A stretch of DNA of 64,000 nucleotides, taken from positions 5,463,625 to 5,527,624 of the forward strand of contig OX392542.1 in the NCBI GenBank assembly GCA_947623455.1, in the 5' to 3' direction. The position numbers and the translations under genes are program-made. This document shows, in pieces, positions 55,201-63,898 of the stretch. This DNA is from Mimachlamys varia (lineage: Eukaryota > Mollusca > Bivalvia > Pectinida > Pectinidae). The stretch's first letter is position 1. Each line of letters opens with the position of its first letter. The notes beneath the pieces are model-generated. The model ran no database searches. It had not been told where the DNA came from and saw only the letters and a list, made by a program, of their open reading frames with translations.

Positions 55201-56239
55201 GGCTAACAATTTCTCTTCTGGCTTTCATAACATTTTGATCTTTTCCATGGATGACAACGGTCAAGCTCTGGTCCTTGGCACAGCTCATTTCGATCGACAC
55301 ATCTACAACACAATTGTTACCTTATCACTTAGTTTCATTTTCAAACTGTAGCTTAACATTGCTTTCCACTAGTAAGAATTATAGTACATTTAAGCTTATA
55401 GACAATTGATAAATGTTCTGTTTCAAAATGTTCTTCAAGCAAGAGAAAACATGAAGTTATAAATTGAATAGTATTTTCTCCAGTAATTGTGTTGCTGTTT
55501 TATGGATAAAGTGAAGGTACACACTGTTGCGGGCCATGATTTCTTTACAGATCTTTGCCTGGTCAGTTTCATCTCCAAAACTCTGTTCATTAAATTCCTT
55601 GAATCTTCTTTCTTCCATAGGCACGGTAAACACCTAAAATGGAGAACGTATTGTATAGATGCATTTAAATCAACTGGGGAACATGAAAAATTAGAGATCA
55701 TATTGGGAAAACAATTATGGAATAAGACATTATTCAGAGGATGGGTGATTTCATTAAAACCACCAAAAGCTCTGTATCTCAATGAGCTGGCAATGAAATA
55801 TTCCGTCTTTTAACAAAAGACTATTTCAGAAAAAACTGAAGGAGAACAATTTATCTATCTTAGATTTCAAATGTATGGAAACTGTTCCCTGTACATGGTT
55901 TTATTAAGTCTACCCCAGCAGGCACATCTATAGGTCTTATATGATACATTCATTAGAAAATATAGTTTGTTTCCTGTATGCTTGAAGCTATAATCATACC
56001 TGAGTGCAAGTTGATGTTTTCATCGTCATTTTGTTACTCCAGATTGTTTTCTCCATAGACATAGGTACAGTTGGGTGAGCCAGTTGGGGCCCCGGAGTGA
56101 GAGGAGGGAAAGCCTCCCCATACTGCTGGGGCTTGTCCGGGTCGTAGGCCTCGGCATCGACATTTCGGACCACTTCTTCGTTTGTAGCCATGTTCTGAAC
56201 TCGTTATCAATTGGGCGATTCCAAGTCGTACAGTACAGA
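43027..56239 (-). CDS. HDLBP: Vigilin (high-density lipoprotein-binding protein), whole gene, 23 coding exons
   Basis: Multi-KH RNA-binding protein that binds RNA, including mRNA and tRNA, mainly in the cytoplasm and at the ER, and affects translation and RNA stability. Joined exons (high to low): 56191-56000, 55633-55525, 55302-55187, 54758-54552, 53166-52951, 52584-52378, 52033-51926, 51528-51424, 51173-51095, 50492-50353, 49943-49725, 49358-49272, 48951-48820, 48436-48218, 47918-47832, 47602-47468, 47312-47094, 46708-46561, 46293-46154, 45682-45443, 44750-44529, 44234-44016, 43257-43027. Every junction has AG and GT, lengths keep one frame, and the total is about 1258 residues against roughly 1270 in vertebrates. 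Fourteen KH domains with GxxG loops follow a degenerate N-terminal KH-like region; KH2 and KH10 loops are altered. The C-terminus keeps RGFVVTDAPW and TEEFPSFGA. The start has a strong context (AACATGG). Most introns are phase 0 and exons often equal one KH domain of 73 codons. Confidence 0.95.
44016..44234 (-). CDS. HDLBP: Vigilin coding exon 22 (KH14)
   Basis: 73 codons, phase 0 both ends. HPRIIGQRGRNIRKLMDQF with GxxG loop G-Q-R-G; ends NIEEEF before GTAAGTAATC. Confidence 0.95.
44529..44750 (-). CDS. HDLBP: Vigilin coding exon 21 (KH13)
   Basis: 74 codons, phase 0. HPKIIGRRGAVISKIRKDH with loop G-R-R-G; donor GTAAGTTA after QEY. Confidence 0.95.
44883..45442. repeat. 35-bp minisatellite in a vigilin intron
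   Basis: About eleven units with 35-bp spacing (checked at 44998, 45033 and 45068): nine in a block at 44890-45205 and two at 45379-45442, with about 170 bp of unrelated sequence between. On the minus strand each unit reads GGAGAGGGTATGATCACTTT, then TTAGTTATAGAATATA. The unit next to the exon starts with the last 7 bases of exon 20, so the array repeats the exon-intron junction. Confidence 0.9.
45443..45682 (-). CDS. HDLBP: Vigilin coding exon 20 (KH12)
   Basis: 80 codons, phase 0. HRFIIGQQGKDVRRMMKEHD with loop G-Q-Q-G; ends REMEER at GGAGAGG|GTATGATTAC, the donor copied into the adjacent 35-bp minisatellite. Confidence 0.93.
46154..46293 (-). CDS. HDLBP: Vigilin coding exon 19 (KH11, second part)
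   Basis: 140 nt, phase 1 to 0. A flexible acidic insert (NGEVNGETPAPEQSPKK) precedes DIIVITGKLENCEQAKEALL, the last strand and helix of KH11. The vertebrate protein also has an insert at this point. Confidence 0.93.
46561..46708 (-). CDS. HDLBP: Vigilin coding exon 18 (KH11, first part)
   Basis: 148 nt, phase 0 to 1. HHRTVMGTRGSNVQEITRTY with loop G-T-R-G; donor GACAAAG|GTACACC. Confidence 0.93.
47094..47312 (-). CDS. HDLBP: Vigilin coding exon 17 (KH10)
   Basis: 73 codons, phase 0. HHRHFVARRGEVLRHIAEQY: the first glycine of the GxxG loop is replaced (A-R-R-G). Human vigilin has I-R-R-G here, so this degenerate loop is an old feature. Confidence 0.95.
47468..47602 (-). CDS. HDLBP: Vigilin coding exon 16 (KH9, second part)
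   Basis: 45 codons, phase 0. VREKTGARVIFPSSEDQEQE, then the KH helix ending EGLIKNL; donor GTAGGT. Confidence 0.95.
47832..47918 (-). CDS. HDLBP: Vigilin coding exon 15 (KH9, first part)
   Basis: 29 codons, phase 0. KPEYHRFLIGRGGTNIRK with loop G-R-G-G; the intron falls right after IRK. Confidence 0.95.
48218..48436 (-). CDS. HDLBP: Vigilin coding exon 14 (KH8)
   Basis: 73 codons, phase 0. HNSIIGAKGRLIRSIMEECG, the most conserved KH of the gene; loop G-A-K-G. Confidence 0.96.
48820..48951 (-). CDS. HDLBP: Vigilin coding exon 13 (KH7, second part)
   Basis: 44 codons, phase 0. IREETNTRIDLPSEDSESD, then KKADVEAARAQIEAIQKDL; donor GTAAGTAG. Confidence 0.95.
49272..49358 (-). CDS. HDLBP: Vigilin coding exon 12 (KH7, first part)
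   Basis: 29 codons, phase 0. FKDFHKNIIGKGGATIRK with loop G-K-G-G; split after IRK exactly as in KH9. Confidence 0.95.
49725..49943 (-). CDS. HDLBP: Vigilin coding exon 11 (KH6)
   Basis: 73 codons, phase 0. HRSIIGARGENIREIRDRFN with loop G-A-R-G; acceptor preceded by a long T tract. Confidence 0.95.
50353..50492 (-). CDS. HDLBP: Vigilin coding exon 10 (KH5, second part)
   Basis: 140 nt, phase 1 to 0. TRIKNDTGVSIKIPSDTEHS, then the helix ending MEMAQRM; donor GTAAGGAT. Confidence 0.94.
50562..50700. mobile_element. Small intronic element, copy A (inverted partner at 54.35 kb)
   Basis: About 138 bp with CAGTCTGCGAC at one end and CCGGACTAGTGCTTGAAAA at the other, plus several ACTAGT words. 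Its reverse complement is at 54354-54490. Class unknown. Confidence 0.75.
51095..51173 (-). CDS. HDLBP: Vigilin coding exon 9 (KH5, first part)
   Basis: 79 nt, phase 0 to 1. DQRFHKHIIGKAGQN with loop G-K-A-G; donor CAGAACA|GTAAGTG chosen because it restores frame with exon 10. Confidence 0.93.
51424..51528 (-). CDS. HDLBP: Vigilin coding exon 8 (KH4, second part)
   Basis: 35 codons, phase 0. VHIEFTDGEDKIVVEGPPEE, then a helix ending AAVKDL. Confidence 0.95.
51926..52033 (-). CDS. HDLBP: Vigilin coding exon 7 (KH4, first part)
   Basis: 36 codons, phase 0. WLHKYVIGRQGANVRKITEQ with loop G-R-Q-G. Confidence 0.94.
52378..52584 (-). CDS. HDLBP: Vigilin coding exon 6 (KH3)
   Basis: 69 codons, phase 0. 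KSQHKYIIGPRGNGVHEILA with loop G-P-R-G; the exon begins with a Lys/Arg-rich stretch. Confidence 0.95.
52951..53166 (-). CDS. HDLBP: Vigilin coding exon 5 (KH2)
   Basis: 72 codons, phase 0. VYHPFICGPKNDNIKKWVEE: the loop is G-P-K-N, lacking the second glycine. The vertebrate domain has G-P-Y-N, so this too is an old degenerate KH. Confidence 0.94.
53283..53713. repeat. Intronic tandem duplication, copy 1 (607-bp period)
   Basis: Shares long stretches with 53892-54320 at a constant offset of 607 (checked at ACACATGGGCTCTAGG, 53633 and 54240, and at AACTGTAGGAC). Both copies keep a short TG microsatellite and CCCCCTTCTTTGAATAG. A poly-C tract (53827-53841) lies between them. Confidence 0.85.
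53892..54320. repeat. Intronic tandem duplication, copy 2
   Basis: Partner of 53283-53713 in the same orientation, inside the intron between the KH1 and KH2 exons. Confidence 0.85.
54354..54490. mobile_element. Small intronic element, copy B (inverted partner of 50.56 kb)
   Basis: Reverse-complement match to 50562-50700 from TTTTCAAGCACTAGTCCGGA through GGACTAGTGGCT to GTCGCAGACTG. Confidence 0.75.
54552..54758 (-). CDS. HDLBP: Vigilin coding exon 4 (KH1)
   Basis: 69 codons, phase 0. IPREHHRFILGKSGKKLQDL with loop G-K-S-G; donor CAG|GTACTG. Confidence 0.95.
55187..55302 (-). CDS. HDLBP: Vigilin coding exon 3 (N-terminal KH-like region, part 2)
   Basis: 116 nt, phase 1 to 0. VSIEMSCAKDQSLTVVIHGK, then RREIVSRLQTQ, colinear with the degenerate N-terminal KH-like segment of vertebrate vigilin. 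Confidence 0.92.
55525..55633 (-). CDS. HDLBP: Vigilin coding exon 2 (N-terminal KH-like region, part 1)
   Basis: 109 nt, phase 0 to 1. VFTVPMEERRFKEFNEQSF, then QAKICKEIMARN. Of three overlapping GT choices in AACAGTGTGTACC, only CAACA|GTGTGT keeps the frame with exon 3. Confidence 0.9.
56000..56239 (-). CDS. HDLBP: Vigilin first coding exon with part of the 5'UTR
   Basis: ATG at 56191-56189 in a strong context. 64 codons: MATNEEVVRNVDAEAYDPDK, then the conserved AFPPLTPGP motif, ending TCTQ at CAG|GTATGATT. The exon starts at 56239 after acceptor TTAATTTCAG, so 48 nt of 5'UTR are here and at least one noncoding exon lies upstream. Confidence 0.92.
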
Positions 56240-57779
56240 CTGAAATTAAGTAATAAGATAATCAACAGATTTTTCAACTTTTGAAGATAAAATAAGATGT
56301 CCACTTCACGCAACATATCAATTCATCAAGATTCAAGATCAGCAGCAGATGCATGAAATATAGAAACGAGAGTCAAATGTTTATATAATATATACCTATT
56401 CAATTCTGATATAGTTTTAATCAGTATCTTATTTGTCATATGAAAATATTTCAAGTTTAGATGCAAGGAAATGAATAAACTGATAAGTTAGTATTCTTTC
56501 CCAATATTTCATTTACTAAATTGATCCTAATAGGGCTAATACACATCCAATTCCAAGTATTGCCCCCTGATTCAGTTAACTTTTACAGAGAAATTGATAT
56601 TTAATAAGCAGTTTATTTTAAATTGATTTCCTTGAAAACAATATGAAATCAATGGTGATACAAGTTTCTTCAAATGTCAATATTGGCCAGAGGTTTCAGT
56701 TGTTCCTTTAGACAATCAGGAATTTTAGAAACCAGAAAGTATTTTCTTACTTGGAGGCTGGGTCAGATTGAGCAAGTGTCTCATATATATCAATGTTCTT
56801 TGAACATAAGTGCAACTCAAAGCTCATTTCCGGGAGTCAAAAAGGTCATTACAGATCTAGATGGGGCTGTTTGTCAATGACTATATATATAGTTAAATTG
56901 ACTGGGCGTCCAGAGTTCAGAAGGTTACTGTGTCACAGGTTCAAACCATGTTTTGGCGAAGCATTATGCGAAATATAGCCAGGGAAGGTGTTATTGTGTC
57001 TTGTGTGTCTTCACGGTCAAAGACTTTTTTAAAGGAGGGCGGGATGTAGCAAGACCTAGACCAGTTCAATTGGTGACGACCATCTGTCGGAGTTCGGAAG
57101 GCAGGTCTCTTGAAGCATCTTCAGACTTGCTATGAATATCATTTTATTGACCGTCTTTAAAAAGGTAATACAAAGTCAAAGTGATTTTTAACCAAGACGT
57201 CTGAAGACGGTACTTCAGACTACAGGATTACACATCCATCCACTATGGTGCTTCAGACTCGCACATCTTCTTTTCCCTCTCAAACAGATGTTTCTCTTAC
57301 AATAAAATGGATTTTTCCAGAAACTGAATCAGTTATATCAGTCCTAGTCGAGATCAGACGGTCTTTAATGAAATGTGGAAATTATGATGACACATTCACA
57401 AGAATTGGTCAAATATTGATGGTCTTTTATCAACTTTGCAAAGGGACCACCTGGGTTTGCGTTGAAACTGTCTCTATATCTTTTTCAAGCATAGAAACTG
57501 AAAAGGACCCCACTATTTTTTTCAGGATTGGCATTTAAACTATGCAGATTAGAGAAGGGCCCAATTTATTTTAGAAGGGATCCCATTTATAAAATACTCA
57601 GCGCAAACCATAAGCATTAACCTCTATGAAAAGACCCTTCAAGAGGAAAACGGTCAAGTTTTCTAGCTACAAGTACAAGTTGATCAATATAACACCCATT
57701 CAAACTTGTGTAAAGCTATAGAATCATTCATTTTTACAATTAAACAGACTGATAACCAACTTGTACCAAGTACTAACAT
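56240..57779. other. HDLBP: Probable vigilin 5' intron; no feature seen
   Basis: No coding exon or RNA gene supported. A GGTTCAAACC word near 56937 looks like a box B, but no box A fits. Confidence 0.4.
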
Positions 57780-57788
57780 TATGTACTG

Positions 57789-59218
57789 TAGTCCGAAGGG
57801 TTCTGACTCTCTGATCCGCTAAAAAAAAATTTTGACGACTGACGGGTGCGAGAGTCAGAATTCCTGCTTAGTTAAAAAGTGGAAACTTTACCGACCCGTG
57901 CATGGGTCGCCTTTTAACTCTTTCCGTACTCGTTCAAATTTCCCGCTCGCTACCCGAAAGTGACCACCGGTTCGTCCTTTGCGCATGACACTTTTCAGAG
58001 CACATGGCGGAATGCTACCGCTTCGAATAAAGGATGATTTACGGCTGTCTAGTGCTTATATGTCCGGTACGTTGTCATTTATTTGTTGAAATGCATTGTA
58101 TGAAATCGGCAGAAACATGTTTATCAAGTATCTACGAGAATACATGACGAAATCGTCCGGTAGAATGACAGGAAGTCGAACTGTTTATCTGTTCACCGTG
58201 TCACACATGTGTGGAATATCACTTCATCGTAACCCTTTTATTTCGTTGTGAAAACATGTTAAACATATTCTTGTTGCTTTTTGACGATAATTTGTACTCC
58301 TTTGTATATTTTTGAATGTTTGTACTACTTTTTTGCCGTTTTTACCATCATTAATGCCTTAAAATCGAAAGTAAAATCCGGGTCCGTCATTTTGTTGTCA
58401 GTGTAAACAACACGGCCTGAACTCGATAAAAACCTGACGTTTTCTGTGAAATCGACTATTATAACAAATAGTTACGCTTGTTATAAGTAATATTGAATGT
58501 TTTGAATTTCTTTTTGATATTACTGATTTGTTAAATGCAAATTTCGTCTGTAAACTCCTTCGTACAAACACGCCAAACGAGCGAGTTATACACACGCTTT
58601 TCTTGACGTCTCAAGGCGTCATGAAGGATATGGGAGCACTTTTTTATGACGTCTCAAGGCGTCATGAGTACGGAAAGAGTTAAGTCGTGTTTTATAATAT
58701 GAAACATTTTCGATCACATGTAAATTAAGTATCAATGGAAAGAACAGATATTTTCCCACTAACCTACACATTTAATCAAGTCACAGGAGGTCGTAAACTA
58801 ACTGTCACCACCCATTTCTAAAAAATAACCATTTTCCTGATATCTGTATGAAAATGGCCGCCACCTAACATCACGTGATCAAAATAGGTTAGTTCAGAAC
58901 ATAATTCTCGCGATGCGCGGCCATTTTCAAACAGATGTGAGGAAACTGGTTATTTTTTTAGAAATGGATGGCGACAGTTAGTTTACGACCTCCTGTGACT
59001 TGATTAAATGTGTAGGTTTGTAGAAAAATATCTGTTCTTTCCATTGCTATCTGTTTTACATGTGATTGAAAATGTTTCATATTATAAACACAGCTTGAAC
59101 AGTGACCCGTGCAGGGTCGGTAAAATTTCCACTTTTTAACTAAGCAGGAATTCTGACTCTCGCACCCGTCAGTAATCAAAATTTTTAGCGGGTCAGAGAG
59201 TCAGAACCCTTCGGACTA
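57789..59218. mobile_element. Long-palindrome TIR transposon (Mutator-like) with 9-bp target duplication
   Basis: The termini TAGTCCGAAGGGTTCTGACT and its complement are flanked by the identical 9-mer TATGTACTG (57780-57788 and 59219-59227). The arms, about 300 bp each, are reverse complements: left = 57789-57917 plus 58684-58862, right = 58918-59218, with a loop of about 55 bp. Long inverted repeats with a 9-bp duplication fit nonautonomous Mutator-like elements. No transposase. It likely lies in the first vigilin intron. Confidence 0.85.
57918..58679. mobile_element. TTAA-flanked element nested in the palindrome (piggyBac-like)
   Basis: 762 bp bounded by TTAA at 57914-57917 and 58680-58683, with inverted ends CTCTTTCCGTACTC (14 bp). 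The right subterminal region holds two copies of GACGTCTCAAGGCGTCATGA. TTAA duplication is the piggyBac signature. The undisturbed right arm of the host palindrome shows the empty site as TCAA at the matching position. No transposase frame. Confidence 0.8.
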
Positions 59219-59227
59219 TATGTACTG

Positions 59228-60124
59228 TTGCAACAACGTTCTACTATTAAATGATACAACAATTAACCCAGGCCAAAATATCCAGATGCTTTTTTTCATC
59301 TCTCCATCTCCATTTTTTTTTTTAATTTGTATTGCTTCACCAAGATTTAACAATATCCCAAGACTTGTATATGTATTTCAGTTGACCAACAAACCTCCAA
59401 TATGTGAAATACATGACGATTGAAAAGAATTAACAGGAAAATTGTAAATGTTGCACTCAATGTACAGTTAAAGAATAAAACAAAAATGCTTTACCAGACA
59501 TGTGCAGCTGTACATCAGAAATAAGCTTTAAATTACACACGTACACCTACTTGTTGGTTATCATAGAAGAATCTTTAATATTTAGTAAGAGTATGAAAAT
59601 GCTTGGTCGTTTAAATGGACTTTTAAGAATCATAGAAAACAGTATTTTAGAGGTGAAAAGGGAGGGGTGGCATGCTACAATACGTTCTTGGGGCAAACCG
59701 GTTTTGGTTATCGAAAGGGCCGATTGTGTAAACATAACTATTTAATCCATGGACGATTTACTTCTCAAATGATTATATACTGATGTGGTTAACACATTAA
59801 TAATTCGACCCACCAAAACATGTGTACGACAGGGTAACAGAAACGTATATATCTTACAAAACTGACTAAACCGGCACCACCCTCATGACCTGTCAAGACA
59901 TCGAAGTGGCCCAGCTTCGATTTTAGTGATAAAACAGTTTTATATTGAAAAAAACGACGATTTTCACATCAGTGTGTATTAAGATATCATAAATATGGGT
60001 GTATTTCAATGCTGCAGCCACAAACACAACTTCGATTGCCTAAATTTTGACAGCTACGGGAGCCACGTTGGCAGAAAATCTCAAGAAACCATGTTGACGT
60101 GTCTGACAGTTCGGTGATACTTAC
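59228..60124. other. Probable vigilin 5' intron; no feature seen
   Basis: No supported exon. The 81-codon frame at 59500-59745 has no recognisable domain. Confidence 0.35.
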
Positions 60125-60300
60125 TGTACTGCGTCCGATAAGTCCGTCCTAGGTTAAGTTTTCTTGCGTTTTAAGCTCCAATGTGACTGCTTGTCAGTCT
60201 GAAAAAGTAAAAATTGTTTTAAATATCTATACAAACAAGTTTTCAACCAACAGATATCACTTCACCAACATGTTTTTTACCTTCCACGAGAGGAACTAGC
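60125..60300 (-). other. HDLBP: Candidate vigilin 5' noncoding exon
   Basis: On the minus strand a good donor, AGTACA|GTAAGTATC, ends a noncoding stretch at 60125. Upstream (60355-60375) the minus strand has TTGACCAATC, a CCAAT-box match. The start of transcription is not visible in the sequence, so the high boundary is arbitrary. Confidence 0.35.
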
Positions 60301-60876
60301 AACTCCTTATGCATACGCGATATCCTTGCGCGAGTGGATCGTCCACGTAAACACATTTTTGATTGGTCAACATTTTGACGAAAAGGTCAAAGGTGAATAT
60401 ATCATCCACTCGTCGCCTTTCTTTGTAACTTTGACGTCGTGGATGTCGGAAGGACTATTTATTATATTTTCTATAATGTTGAAGAAGAACAAGCATATTT
60501 AGATGAAAATAACTTATTCGAATGCTTGTTTATGTAATATATTAATGATATATTGTGATTGCATTAAATTCAGATCAAATCTTTCATCTCAGTTTGGTCA
60601 TGTGTCGAGTGACGCGAGATATGTGACGCAACGAATAAAGGTCAAAGGTGCAATCCCAAATACCGACGGCAAGTTCTCGGATTACGTCCCTTCGATCACA
60701 CTTCAATACTTATTTTTACAGATAATTAAAAATATTTTTAACACATTTCTTATTATAATATTTTTAAAAAATGCCTATTATATACATCGAATCAACTTTA
60801 TTTGTCATAAGTCTATAATTATAAACTACTGTAGAGTCTACATAACATTAACTTAATTATCACATTCGGCTAGATT
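60301..60876. other. Possible vigilin promoter region, otherwise nothing seen
   Basis: Contains the CCAAT-type word noted above and local CG dinucleotides near 60310-60430. The 117-codon frame at 60503-60856 is low-complexity and not supported. Confidence 0.3.
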
Positions 60877-60919
60877 CAGGGATGTATAAATATGTTACTT
60901 ATAAATTATACATCCCTGG
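60877..60919. repeat. Short palindrome with foldback-element ends
   Basis: CAGGGATGTATAA and TTATACATCCCTG face each other across a short AT spacer. The same CAGGGAYGTATA terminus ends the foldback element 160 bp away. Confidence 0.7.
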
Positions 60920-61081
60920 TCTAGTAATTACTTTAATAAGGGGTATGGCATGGGACATTCGACCACAATTTCGGTAAGCTCTTATTCTACAGACCCTTTG
61001 ACGTTTATTATGGCAGAGGAATATATAAAATGATGTAATTCATGCATTGAAATACCAAAAAAAACACCTTTGTCGCTAAAA

Positions 61082-61639
61082 CCAGGGACGTATATATATA
61101 TATACAGTTACGTGCCATAAGTCTTTCAATTTTTTTTATTTTGCTATATATTCTTTGTATTTCCAACTTTTTTCAATGAATTTTCCTGACTTCGTTTATA
61201 GATCATTTTTAATGAAACTTTATGTACTTATAGAGAATTGTTTCCTGTTTCATCTCATAATATTTTCACTGGTTTCCGTTGTGTATAACTAGAGAAATCA
61301 TAATTTATTTACAACATCCAATTTTTGGGACGCCATTTTGACGTCATTTTGGTAACGTTATATAGAGAAATGGTGTCACACGGAAATTAGCAGTGTAGAT
61401 AATTCTGTATAGCTCCATAAATACAAAACGGAAAATTAAATAGATATTATGAGAGGAAACCTTGTATATTTCTGTACCAAATGACAAAAAATTGTCAAAA
61501 TCCATCCATAAACGAAGTCAGGAAAATTCATTGAAAAAAGTTGGAAATACAAAGAATATATAGCAAAATAACAAAAATTGAAAGACTTATGGCACGTAAC
61601 TGTATATATATATGTGAGCTCACATATATACATCCCTGC
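61082..61639. mobile_element. Foldback element, ~115-bp arms
   Basis: Left arm 61083-61200 and right arm 61507-61638 are reverse complements over CAGTTACGTGCCATAAGTCT, TTTGTATTTCCAAC and TTTTCCTGACTTCGTTTATA. The ends are CAGGGACGTATA and TACATCCCTG with TA-rich runs. About 300 bp of unique interior, no coding sequence. Confidence 0.8.
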
Positions 61640-62505
61640 TGAAACAATTACATTTTTGTCAGGTATCAGAACTGCAGAGGCACAGTTTATTTATTTATTT
61701 GGATTAACTGAAAATATCACGAACTTTATGTGTTACAATTCAGAAATGGAAACATTTTGAAAAATTGTCCCTATTTCGCACAGTTCTCTGGTATATGGTT
61801 TTTGTATAATATTCGATGCAGTCGTTAAGCTGACAAAGCTTTTTGATCACTAAGAGCCAGTTTTACCAGTCCAGGTACAGCGACTTTAATTTGTGGATGT
61901 CCACTTATGATCCTGCAGGTACGAAAAATGCACATGCTGCAGCAGTAACCTTTCATTGTCGACAGGTGATCTACTGACCCTCACTACAGACAAGTCTTGT
62001 CAGTTCACCACAATAAAGTGAATATTGAAAATTATACCGACGTACTACACTGTGTCAAATAGGAAGCCAAATCATAATTTTTCAAAGGTAGGTTTCCATT
62101 CCTGGACGGTAACACATGGAATTTATGTTAATTTTAGTAAATTCTAATAAATTGAGTTTTCAAATATTGTCAAGAAATTGTGGACAAAATGCCCATGTAA
62201 GACACCAAAAATATATAGTAACTTGTCCCTAGGTATACTGATAATTACGTCATTCCACAAATTTAGATAGAAAATTTGCAAAGTTACCATTTTTTCCCAA
62301 GAAATAAAACTAAAAAAAAAAAAAATCATCAGATAGCATTACAAAGCATATATTGAGTAGAAATATTAATAAAAAAATAGGGCTACGCCCAAAATCAAAC
62401 AATATTAATATATTAATTGAGTGTAATATATAATATACGTCTGACCCCTTCCATGTTAAATATCTTTGTCTTCACAATTTGGCTGATATCGATCACACGA
62501 TAGCA
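61640..62505. other. No gene seen
   Basis: No supported feature. Confidence 0.4.
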
Positions 62506-62507
62506 TA

Positions 62508-63144
62508 CGAGGGGTGTTCGAAAACTTTGGCAAATTACCTGTTTTCTTCAAAATTTGAATGCATTTTGTCTAGTTACCTTCTAAATATTCCCCTCTAACT
62601 TAACACACCGTTTCAATCTTTGAATCCATTTTTTTTAAACAATTTTCACACTCCTCTTTGGGCACTGATAAACTGCAGATTCCAGCTCGCATCTGGACCA
62701 ATATATCTCCTACCAGGTATTTGGTGGTCTTTTTTAATTCGGAAAGACCAATTTGGGAAAAAATCACACGGGATAAGGTCTTCTATGTGTTCGTTTAGCA
62801 ATATTGGGCATTTTGGCAAGTTTTTCGTTTGTGTTAGCTGTCCGGCTGTATAACTGGCATCTTTCTCAATGGTTTACTTGATTTTATTGACGTTTAATTT
62901 CGTAACCGCTGACCTTGGTATTTGTAAAGAGCACCTTCTTTGACTGATTCGTGACCAGAATGTTCCCACAAGCAGCACATATCTCATCATGTATATTTTT
63001 GACGCTCAATCCCAACTTATAGCGGGCTTTTATATAGCACCTGATTTCAGCGACATTTTCTATTCGTTTTCAACCATATTCAACACCATGTATACTACAA
63101 GGGATCCGGTTAGTGGTTTTCAAGGAATTTTCGAACACTCCTCG
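62508..63144 (-). mobile_element. Deleted mariner-type transposon
   Basis: Ends CGAGGGGTGTTCGAAAA and the complement of CGAGGAGTGTTCGAAAA, each flanked by TA (62506-62507, 63145-63146), the target duplication of Tc1/mariner elements. On the minus strand near 62772-62758 the translation reads LIPCDFF, the conserved PCDFFLFP-type motif around the last catalytic aspartate region, followed by KKTTKYLVG in another frame. At 637 bp, half a normal mariner, with frameshifts: a dead copy. Confidence 0.85.
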
Positions 63145-63146
63145 TA

Positions 63147-63558
63147 TGAACAACAAAGACGCCACTACCATTTCTGGAACCTTATGAAGTGTTGTAAAGA
63201 ATATATTTATACACGGAATAAATTGATTTGATATGTAAATACCTGGCACAATGAAACGATACCGAGGAGAAGCACGAATGACAAAGGAGAACGGTTAATC
63301 TGAATAGACGAAGGAGCCTGAGTGTGTATGTAGTTTGTGCCAGGCAGAAATTATGTTATTGTATGTATAGTAAACATACATAAACTAATTGTTGGATGGT
63401 CCTCTGTTTCCCTTCACTTTCCTAATATATTTTTTTTATTGTAAAATCTATGTAAATATCCGTTGTTACTGTCACATTGTTGTAATCAATTGGGGAGAAG
63501 AGGGCTTTTATAAGTTGTATATAACTTGTGCCCAATCCTCATGCTTGTTTTAAAGATC
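63147..63558. other. No gene seen
   Basis: No supported feature. Confidence 0.4.
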
Positions 63559-63559
63559 A

Positions 63560-63898
63560 CGTAACACACTCATATGCTGCACCTCTTAAATTTAGTAATA
63601 GATACAGTATGCCGGAAAATGAATAAAACTGCATCATACAGCTGTTTCGTCCTCCAAGGCTTTTCGGTGATGCTAGGGGCCAAAAGGAAGGAATCCAAAA
63701 TTTCTAAACTAATGTAGAAGATGAAGGGCCAGGTGCGTAAAACCCCTTTAATTTATGAATTTAGAAGTAAAATTAAACTTTTTCTGTATAATTTCAAATC
63801 GTGTACTACGAAAATGTGTATATTATGTACCGTGCCACAACTCAAATGAGATTAACTGTGGCTATGGAGGCTCCAGCAAACCTTGGGGTTTAAAAATA
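63560..63898 (-). mobile_element. Hammerhead-type short interspersed element, copy 5
   Basis: Minus-strand full-length relative of copy 2: AACCCCAAGGTTTGCTGGAG at the 5' end (about 63890), TTTTCGTAGTACACGATTTG, GTTTTACGCACCTGGCC, ribozyme remnant, then TAAGAGGTGCAGCATATGAG. Confidence 0.88.
63631..63673 (-). ncRNA. Hammerhead ribozyme motif, degenerate core
   Basis: Stem I is intact (GCATCA 63673-63668 with TGATGC 63636-63631), and GGACGAAACAGCTGTA is kept. The core, however, is CCGAAAA instead of CUGANGA: positions 4 and 8 are substituted. Predicted inactive. Confidence 0.75.

Noticed and set aside
56880..56960. Pol III element with box B-like GGTTCAAACC
   Set aside because: No box A at a suitable distance and no second copy in the window.
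60503..60856. 117-codon + frame
   Set aside because: Ile/Asn/Phe-rich translation typical of AT-rich DNA; no homology recognised.
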